Shown here: positions 5,443 through 10,110 of the stretch, one piece after another
Position numbering within the stretch: position 1 is the first letter of the stretch
Layout: each line of letters opens with the position of its first letter
NCBI GenBank assembly: GCA_002345825.1
Contig: DDWD01000052.1
Location: 1-10,110 of the forward strand
DNA length: 10,110 bases
Direction of reading: 5' to 3'
DNA from: Bacteroidales bacterium UBA2295
Lineage (GTDB): Bacteria > Bacteroidota > Bacteroidia > Bacteroidales > Tenuifilaceae
Made by a program: the position numbers and the translations under genes
The notes under the pieces: generated by a model
Seen by the model: the letters and a program-made list of their open reading frames with translations, nothing else
Told to the model about the DNA's origin: nothing
The model's database searches: none

Positions 5443-6603
5443 ATGGAAGCAATAACAATTCAATCGGTAATCCTAGCAGGACCAGTAAGCCTAACAATTA
5501 TGTTTATTGTAATGAGAGTGCTATTTAAGAACTCTGTTCTATTTAAAATTGGGATAGCCACTGGTATCGCAATTATTTTGTCTTCTTTTATATCTGGAGT
5601 TGTAGCTAAATTAGGCCCAATGCACAACCTATGGGGTTTTCCTTTGCAGGCGTCAATAGCCATTCTAGCTTATGTTTATGTTGCTAAGGTTTTAAAAAAA
5701 CCGTTAAATAAAATTATTAGTAATATTAATGAGCTAAGCGAAGGAGTTTTAAATACTCAAATCGATAAAGCTTTAACTGAACGAGAAGATGAAATTGGAA
5801 CTCTTTCTGCCTCAACCACAAAATTAGCAACACAGCTTACCAACGTTGTCTCTCAAATATCATCAAGCGCCAACCAGCTATCATCGGCCAGTGAGGAGCT
5901 AAACGGGAGTGCCCAGGAGCTATCGATGGGCGCCAACCAGCAAGCCTCATCGGTTGAGGAGGTTTCCTCGTCGATGGAGGAGATGGCTGCAAATATCGAC
6001 CAGAACAACGATAATGCGCAGCAAACAAGCCAGCTAGCCGATCAAACCTACAACAAAATTACCAAGGTAGAGGCCGCTTCGCAAAAAAGCGTGGAGGCGG
6101 TGCGCAACATTGCCGATAAGATCAGCATAATCACCGATATTGCATTCCAAACCAACCTGCTAGCCCTTAACGCTGCTGTAGAGGCCGCTCGTGCTGGCGA
6201 GCAGGGACGTGGTTTTGCCGTAGTGGCTGCCGAGGTGCGGAAGCTAGCAGAGCGAAGCCGAATTGCAGCCGACGAAATTAACCAAATTTCGAAGGATAGC
6301 CTTCACCTTACTGAAGAATCGGGCGCGTTGCTTAAGGAGATTATTCCTGATATCAACAAAACGGCCAAGCTAATTGAGGAAATAGCGGCATCGAGTGCTG
6401 AGCAGCGCAATGGTTCGGTACAGATAAACTCGGCCATTCAGCAGCTTAACAGTGTAACCCAGCAGAACGCCTCGGCCAGCGAGGAGCTATCGTCGAGTGC
6501 AGAGGAGCTTAACGCCCAGTCGGAAATGCTTATTGAGGCAATATCATTTTTTCAAATAGAGAATAAATCAACCGGCTATGGCAGAAAGGTATCTAGATCA
6601 TAG
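5443..6603 (+). CDS. Methyl-accepting chemotaxis protein without an extracellular sensor domain
   Basis: This 386-residue chemoreceptor-like protein has hydrophobic segments at about 6-28, 34-55 and 66-84, followed by a HAMP-like region (about 85-135) and a long coiled-coil signalling domain (about 136-370). The conserved hairpin tip IAFQTNLLALNAAVEAAR (233-250) plus AGEQGRGFAVVAAEVRKLAERS is intact, so it should be able to bind CheW/CheA. Methylation-type helices are visible at SSVEEVSSSMEEM (169-181) and ASEELSSSAEEL (345-356). There is no periplasmic ligand domain: loops between membrane segments are only a few residues, so any signal is sensed in or at the membrane, or by a partner. No C-terminal CheR-binding pentapeptide is seen. 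GC content changes sharply inside the gene: 15 of 60 bases at 5701-5760 against 42 of 60 at 6181-6240. A receiver gene follows. Confidence 0.9.
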   Translation: MEAITIQSVILAGPVSLTIMFIVMRVLFKNSVLFKIGIATGIAIILSSFISGVVAKLGPMHNLWGFPLQASIAILAYVYVAKVLKKPLNKIISNINELSEGVLNTQIDKALTEREDEIGTLSASTTKLATQLTNVVSQISSSANQLSSASEELNGSAQELSMGANQQASSVEEVSSSMEEMAANIDQNNDNAQQTSQLADQTYNKITKVEAASQKSVEAVRNIADKISIITDIAFQTNLLALNAAVEAARAGEQGRGFAVVAAEVRKLAERSRIAADEINQISKDSLHLTEESGALLKEIIPDINKTAKLIEEIAASSAEQRNGSVQINSAIQQLNSVTQQNASASEELSSSAEELNAQSEMLIEAISFFQIENKSTGYGRKVSRS

Positions 6604-6640
6604 ATATTCAAATCCATCATTTCAATCCCCCTTAAGGCCT

Positions 6641-6664
6641 GATGCCTGCTGGCAAGCAGGGTCA
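6641..6664. repeat. Palindromic repeat copy between the chemoreceptor and receiver genes
   Basis: cctgct (6645-6650) and agcagg (6655-6660) form a perfect 6-bp stem around ggca. The 16 bases from 6649 to 6664 are identical to 2913-2928 in the hisA-hisF gap. The copy is followed by caatcagtcaatcaatt, resembling the tracts beside the hisA-hisF copy. There is no T run, so it is not a likely terminator, and the downstream receiver gene may be co-transcribed through it. Confidence 0.65.
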
Positions 6665-6699
6665 ATCAGTCAATCAATTAACTCAAAAAAAAACACCAA

Positions 6700-7089
6700 A
6701 TGACACTACTTAGCTACAGGATACTTATAGCCGACGATAATAAGACCTTTGCTGATACGCTTGCCATGCTATTAAAGAATATTTTAGGTGATAAGCTTAA
6801 TAGGCTCGACTTTGCAACCAATGGCAGGCAAGCTGTGGAAATGGCTTTGGGAGACACACAGTACGACATCATATTTATGGATGTGCATATGCCCGATATA
6901 GATGGCATTGAGGCTGCACAGGTTATTAACCGAACCCACTACAGGAATACTCGGATAATAGCCGTGTCGTTTGAGAAGGATATGAACTCGGTTACCCGTA
7001 TGATTAGCGCAGGTGCTGAGAACTATTTGCACAAGGAGAATATCACGATGGAAACCATCGAAAGGCTCTTTGAGGTAAAGGTTCTATAG
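6700..7089 (+). CDS. Stand-alone response-regulator receiver domain protein
   Basis: This 129-residue protein is a receiver domain with no output domain. It carries the acidic pair D12/D13, the phosphoacceptor D61 in IIFMDVHMPDIDG, the switch residue S90 and the conserved K112. All catalytic residues are present, so it should accept a phosphoryl group. The segment MISAGAENYLHKENI (101-115) resembles receivers of NarL/FixJ-type regulators more than CheY, so it may descend from a regulator that lost its DNA-binding half. It lies 96 nt after the chemoreceptor gene on the same strand, with only a palindromic repeat between. Its stop overlaps the stop of the convergent LuxR-type regulator. Likely roles are a CheY-like effector, a phosphate sink, or a partner of the nearby kinase; the sequence does not decide among them. 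Confidence 0.9.
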   Translation: MTLLSYRILIADDNKTFADTLAMLLKNILGDKLNRLDFATNGRQAVEMALGDTQYDIIFMDVHMPDIDGIEAAQVINRTHYRNTRIIAVSFEKDMNSVTRMISAGAENYLHKENITMETIERLFEVKVL

Positions 7090-7716
7090 ATCAACCAGAT
7101 TATTCTTAATTGCATACACAGCCAGAGCCGTAGAGTTGGGCGAGTTGGTTTTAAGCAGCAGCTCGGCACGGTACTTCTCGATGGAGCTTACGCTTAAAAA
7201 TAGTTTAGCGGCAATTTCGGAAGTGGACAATCCCTGACAAATAAGCTGCAGTACATCACGCTCCCTATCGGTTAGCTCAATTGTAGGCTCTTGCCTTTTG
7301 GCTTTAAGCAGCTTTAAAAGCAGCTCCTGCGAAAAATATGGACGGCCATCGAATACCGATTCGATGGCCTTTTCTAGTTCGTCGTAGCTCGATTCCTTAA
7401 GCAGAAAACCATCCACCCCAAGCTGCACAATGGAATCGTAATACTTAATATCATCGTGCATCGAGAGGATTATAATTTTAAGGTTAGGGCAAATTTTTAA
7501 CGCCTCGCGCGATGCATCAATACCATTCATCTTTGGCATATTGATATCCATAAGAATAAGGTCTACGTTGCAATCGCCAAGCATCGGTAGTAACACTTCG
7601 CCATTTGCTGCCTCACCAACCAGCTCAACATTGCCCATCTCTCGGAGAAGGGCTTTAATCCCATCGCGCAGAATTCGGTGATCGTCAACAATAATTGCTC
7701 GTATCTTTTTGCACAT
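7084..7716 (-). CDS. NarL/FixJ family two-component response regulator with LuxR-type DNA-binding domain
   Basis: This is a 210-residue transcription regulator. The N-terminal receiver (about 4-122) has D11/D12, the phosphoacceptor D57 in LILMDINMPKMNG, S85 and K107 in GFLLKESS. A linker leads to a LuxR-type helix-turn-helix (about 146-208). This begins LTDRERDVLQLICQGLSTSE and contains the recognition helix SVSSIEKYRAELLLK. It lies 4 nt downstream of the histidine kinase gene on the same strand, so it is the cognate partner, and the kinase's HisKA_3 class fits this type of regulator. Phosphorylation of D57 should drive dimerisation and DNA binding. Target genes are not identifiable here, although the inverted repeat at 9728-9754 upstream of the kinase gene is a candidate for autoregulation. 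The last two codons overlap the convergent receiver gene. Confidence 0.95.
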   Translation of the reverse strand: MCKKIRAIIVDDHRILRDGIKALLREMGNVELVGEAANGEVLLPMLGDCNVDLILMDINMPKMNGIDASREALKICPNLKIIILSMHDDIKYYDSIVQLGVDGFLLKESSYDELEKAIESVFDGRPYFSQELLLKLLKAKRQEPTIELTDRERDVLQLICQGLSTSEIAAKLFLSVSSIEKYRAELLLKTNSPNSTALAVYAIKNNLVDL

Positions 7717-7720
7717 TTTC

Positions 7721-9670
7721 CTATATTCGAATCAACATATCAAATCGAGTGCCCTCCCCAGGTTTGGAATCGAACCGGTATTTTCCCTTCAATGATTTCA
7801 CTCTATTTATCATATTTAAAAGGCCAATCCCTGTTGTTCCTTCCCCAATCACTCGCTCAAAATCAAAGCCTACGCCATCATCATTATAGGATAAATGTAA
7901 AAAATTATCGCGTAAGTTCATTCTAACCCAAACAGAATTTGCATTTGCATACTTAACCGTATTGTTAAATAGTTCTTTAGTTATCCTATACACCATCACT
8001 TCAACAATGGTTGAAAACCTTGCATCTTCAAGGTTTTCCTCAAAATTAACCTCTAGCAGTTTTGATCCTTGCTCCAAAAATGATCTTACAGCCATGGCAA
8101 GGCCATACTTATTGAGGGTATGTGGACTAATATTATTTGAGATTTCCCGAACGCTTTTTATTGTTTCCTTTATAATACTCTGCATATTAGAAACAATTTC
8201 ATTCTTATTCTCTGTTTGCTCTCGGGTTAGCAATGATAAATACATATTTAGGCTCGAAAGCAAAGGCCCAACATCGTCATGCAAATCTCCGGCTAGCCTC
8301 AAGCGCTCCCGCTCCTCGGTCTCTACTATAGCGTTTAGTTTTAATTGCTCAAAATGTTTCCTTTCAGTAATATCATGCAGAATAATTTGAAAGATAGGTT
8401 TTGACTCGTTATAAAGCATACCAATGCTCATAATGGAATCAACTGTAGTACCATCAGCCCTTTTGAATTCCCATTCCACCTTATTGGAAGTTCCTTTTTG
8501 CGCATCGAAAAAGAGTTTGCTAAGTCTATCTGAGCAATCTTGACTATCATCATACTTACAGCTTAACTCTGAGAGTTCTAAGCCAACAAGTTGTTCTCTG
8601 CCTAATCCAAAAAAATCAATAGCAATGTTATTTATATCAATAATAGTTCCATCTGCAATTAGCATTATTGCATCATTGGCATTCATAAATAGCTTCCTAT
8701 ATCGTACCTCGCTTTCCTTAAGAATCTGTTCAAGCTCTTTGCGGGGGCCAATATCGGTGTGGGTACCAAGAACCCTAATGGGATTTCCTTGCTCATCGCG
8801 ATCAATAATCTTTCCCTTAGTCAGAATCCATTGCCATTTCCCTAGGTTGTTTTTTATACGATATTCAATGTTTGCTGAAGGTGAAAAATTCGACATATGC
8901 TCCCTTATATTTTTCATTACTTCTTCAATATCCTCAGGATGAATTAAATTTCTCCAGCTATCAAAATCAAGAGCAAACTCATTAGGGGCAAAGTGCAGTA
9001 TCTCAAAAAACTTTTTACTAACAAAGGCCTTTTTAGTTTTCACATCCAGTTCCCAGATTACTTCATTTACGCTTTCAAGGGCTAGATCATATCGTTCTTC
9101 ACTTACTGCTAAATTCTTGTTTATTTTTTCAAAACTATTATGAATTAAGCCAATGGTAATTACTGTAATAGAAGAATAAACAAGAAAAAAGACCCCTCGC
9201 AAAACCCACTGAAGCGTTGAATGCGATAGGGCATTAAAATCCCATTGGAATGAAATCCACTCGTAATGAACACTTAATGTTAGTATTACAATAATAACTA
9301 TTGATATACCCATAAGACCTAACCCATATCGAATTCCAAAAAGTGTGGTAGTAAAAATTATTGAAAAAAACATAATAAACAATCCAAAACCCCAGAGACC
9401 CCAAGTATTAAGCGAAATCCACCCCAGCATAAAAACATAGCCCAGAAGAAATGCCATTCTTTTACGGTAATTCGTTTTCCTCCGAGTAAGGTGGGCTACA
9501 ATAAGAATAAATGCAATAAGGATATCTACAATGAATTGAACCTTTACACCCATTATAATTATCCTATATCCAGAGGCAATTGCAGCAGGAATGGAAACAA
9601 TTAATCCTACCAGAAGCAACTTATCAGCAATTTGGTTGCGAATGGTATCAAAACTATGATATTTTGTCAT
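7721..9670 (-). CDS. Membrane-bound PAS-PAS sensor histidine kinase, HisKA_3 (NarL-partner) class
   Basis: In this 649-residue kinase, six hydrophobic segments (about 16-36, 44-62, 72-90, 95-113, 117-135, 155-177) form an N-terminal membrane module with short loops and no large periplasmic domain. PAS domain 1 (about 192-312) is of the PAS_3 type, with HPEDIEEV at 244-251 and RVLGTHTDIG at 299-308. PAS domain 2 (about 321-438) ends in LHDITERK. The HisKA_3 dimerisation helix carries the phosphorylation site H464 in AGDLHDDVGPLLSSL. The ATPase domain has the N box KELFNNTVKYA (565-575), DDGVGFD (597-603) and GTTGIGLLN (611-619). Position H+5, often Gln in this class (HDxxxQ, for phosphatase activity), is P469. 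The response regulator follows 4 nt later. The ligand is unknown; the membrane module or PAS pockets are the likely sensors. Confidence 0.94.
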   Translation of the reverse strand: MTKYHSFDTIRNQIADKLLLVGLIVSIPAAIASGYRIIIMGVKVQFIVDILIAFILIVAHLTRRKTNYRKRMAFLLGYVFMLGWISLNTWGLWGFGLFIMFFSIIFTTTLFGIRYGLGLMGISIVIIVILTLSVHYEWISFQWDFNALSHSTLQWVLRGVFFLVYSSITVITIGLIHNSFEKINKNLAVSEERYDLALESVNEVIWELDVKTKKAFVSKKFFEILHFAPNEFALDFDSWRNLIHPEDIEEVMKNIREHMSNFSPSANIEYRIKNNLGKWQWILTKGKIIDRDEQGNPIRVLGTHTDIGPRKELEQILKESEVRYRKLFMNANDAIMLIADGTIIDINNIAIDFFGLGREQLVGLELSELSCKYDDSQDCSDRLSKLFFDAQKGTSNKVEWEFKRADGTTVDSIMSIGMLYNESKPIFQIILHDITERKHFEQLKLNAIVETEERERLRLAGDLHDDVGPLLSSLNMYLSLLTREQTENKNEIVSNMQSIIKETIKSVREISNNISPHTLNKYGLAMAVRSFLEQGSKLLEVNFEENLEDARFSTIVEVMVYRITKELFNNTVKYANANSVWVRMNLRDNFLHLSYNDDGVGFDFERVIGEGTTGIGLLNMINRVKSLKGKYRFDSKPGEGTRFDMLIRI

Positions 9671-9699
9671 TTTAATAAATTTCTGACTTTTTTGCTAAT

Positions 9700-9707
9700 C
9701 AAATATA
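9700..9707 (-). promoter_or_regulatory. Promoter -7 box for the kinase-regulator operon
   Basis: Read on the minus strand the bases are TATATTTG, an exact TAnnTTTG match and identical to the -7 box of the DUF2975 operon. It would place the transcript start near 9694 and give a leader of about 24 nt before the kinase ATG at 9670. No convincing -33 box is seen; that position falls at the edge of the inverted repeat 9728-9754, which could mean activator dependence. Confidence 0.5.
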
Positions 9708-9727
9708 TTGAAATAAATTTAAAGAGG

Positions 9728-9754
9728 TATTGGGTCAATATTTTCAACCCAATA
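9728..9754. promoter_or_regulatory. Inverted repeat in the divergent kinase/thioredoxin-like promoter region
   Basis: tattgggt (9728-9735) and acccaata (9747-9754) are perfect 8-bp inverted arms separated by 11 nt. The arms are 19 bp apart start to start, close to two helical turns, as expected for a dimeric DNA-binding protein. The element lies immediately upstream of the kinase -7 box at the expected -33 to -60 region, and 41 nt before the divergent thioredoxin-like gene. An operator for the encoded NarL-type regulator is plausible but not shown. Confidence 0.5.
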
Positions 9755-9795
9755 AACAAAAACCCTTTTGATGATGTTAGTATAACAAAAACGCT

Positions 9796-10110
9796 ATGGC
9801 ATTCACACTACAAATTGGGCAAATAGCCCCCGGCTTTAAGCTACCCGCTACCGATGGTAAAACCTACCAGCTATCGGATTTTAAAGAAGATACGCTTGTG
9901 ATATTTTTCACCTGCAACCATTGCCCCTACGTTATTGGTTCCGATGAGGTAACTCGAAAAACAGTTGAAAAATTCGCCCCTAAGGGCGTTGGGTTTGTAG
10001 CAATTAACTCCAACAGCAAGAATACCTACGAGGAGGACAGCTTCCCCAATATGGTAAAACGTATGGAAGAGCATAAATTCCCATGGGTTTACCTTTACGA
10101 CGAGTCGCAG
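9796..10110 (+). CDS. Thioredoxin-fold protein with CxxC motif, AhpC/TSA-like (3' end beyond window)
   Basis: An open frame starts at the ATG at 9796 and runs 105 codons to the window edge without a stop, so the gene is partial at its 3' end. The N-terminal IGQIAPGFKLPATDGKTYQL is the usual opening of peroxiredoxin/TlpA-like proteins. A hydrophobic strand, TLVIFFTC (33-40), leads into C40-N-H-C43-P, a CxxC redox pair. GVGFVAINSNS and the E/D-rich segment leading to MVKRMEEHKFPWVYLYDE follow the thioredoxin-family pattern. No signal peptide is evident, so a cytoplasmic redox role is likely, but the exact substrate is not clear. It is divergent from the histidine kinase gene, with about 125 nt between the starts. 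Confidence 0.85.
   Translation, partial: MAFTLQIGQIAPGFKLPATDGKTYQLSDFKEDTLVIFFTCNHCPYVIGSDEVTRKTVEKFAPKGVGFVAINSNSKNTYEEDSFPNMVKRMEEHKFPWVYLYDESQ

Noticed and set aside
5288..5497. Minus-strand 69-codon frame across the DCC-chemoreceptor gap
   Set aside because: It runs antisense through the chemoreceptor start and promoter, has no family features, and its leucine-rich start is the complement of A/T-rich coding sequence.
5884..6489. Repeated stretch tcggccag-gaggagcta at 5884-5901 and 6472-6489 inside the chemoreceptor gene
   Set aside because: The two 17-of-18 matching stretches code for equivalent Ser/Glu-rich methylation-type heptads in the two arms of the coiled-coil hairpin, so protein symmetry is enough to explain them.
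6645..6660. Terminator after the chemoreceptor gene
   Set aside because: The 6-bp stem has no T run, and it matches a dispersed repeat found elsewhere in the window, so it is listed as a repeat.
7962..8390. Plus-strand open frame inside the histidine kinase gene
   Set aside because: It is antisense to the conserved HisKA_3/ATPase region, whose motifs are all in the minus-strand frame; the translation is Ser/Phe/Leu-rich, as expected for a shadow frame.
8625..8942. Second plus-strand open frame inside the kinase gene
   Set aside because: It is antisense to the PAS domains and shows no recognisable domain or start signal.
9871..10074. Minus-strand frame over the thioredoxin-like gene
   Set aside because: The plus-strand frame gives a clear CxxC thioredoxin-fold protein that runs to the window edge.

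Overview
The window looks like a chromosomal segment of a member of the Bacteroidota, probably a Bacteroidales-like lineage. This rests on the fused hisB, the hisB-hisH-hisA-hisF order, A/T-rich leaders with almost no Shine-Dalgarno sequences, promoter -7 boxes of the form TAnnTTTG, and a YozG-type regulator paired with a DUF2975 membrane protein. Nothing here fixes the genus. There is no RNA gene, CRISPR array or transposase, and no gene-free stretch longer than 300 bases.

Region 1 (1-3800, + strand) is the distal part of a histidine operon: bifunctional hisB, hisH, hisA and hisF. HisB performs two steps, imidazoleglycerol-phosphate dehydration and histidinol-phosphate dephosphorylation. HisA isomerises ProFAR to PRFAR. 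The HisH-HisF complex uses glutamine-derived ammonia to make imidazole glycerol phosphate and AICAR. The operon is unusual in its gaps. The stretches before hisB and between the four genes carry short tandem repeats, inverted repeats and small CCTGC/GCAGG palindromes, one of which sits inside another repeat. A strong hairpin terminator follows hisF, and hisIE is not present.

Region 2 (3842-5276) holds a divergent pair of units. On the minus strand, a DUF2975 four-helix membrane protein and a small Xre-type regulator form a two-gene operon with a well-spaced Bacteroidota promoter. On the plus strand is a DCC (DUF393) thiol-disulfide oxidoreductase-like protein.

Region 3 (5392-9760) is a signalling cluster. 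On the plus strand are a chemoreceptor-like protein with membrane helices but no extracellular sensor domain, and a stand-alone receiver protein. On the minus strand are a six-helix, double-PAS histidine kinase of the HisKA_3 class and its NarL/LuxR-type response regulator. The two units converge, and their last two codons (CTA TAG on both strands) share one 6-bp palindrome.

Region 4 (9796-10110) is the start of a thioredoxin-fold protein with a CxxC motif, cut by the window edge. It is divergent from the kinase gene, with an 8-bp-arm inverted repeat in the shared upstream region.

No clearly new multi-gene system is evident. The points most worth following are the nested palindromic repeats in the his operon, the sensorless chemoreceptor with its lone receiver next to a complete two-component pair, and the composition break inside the chemoreceptor gene.
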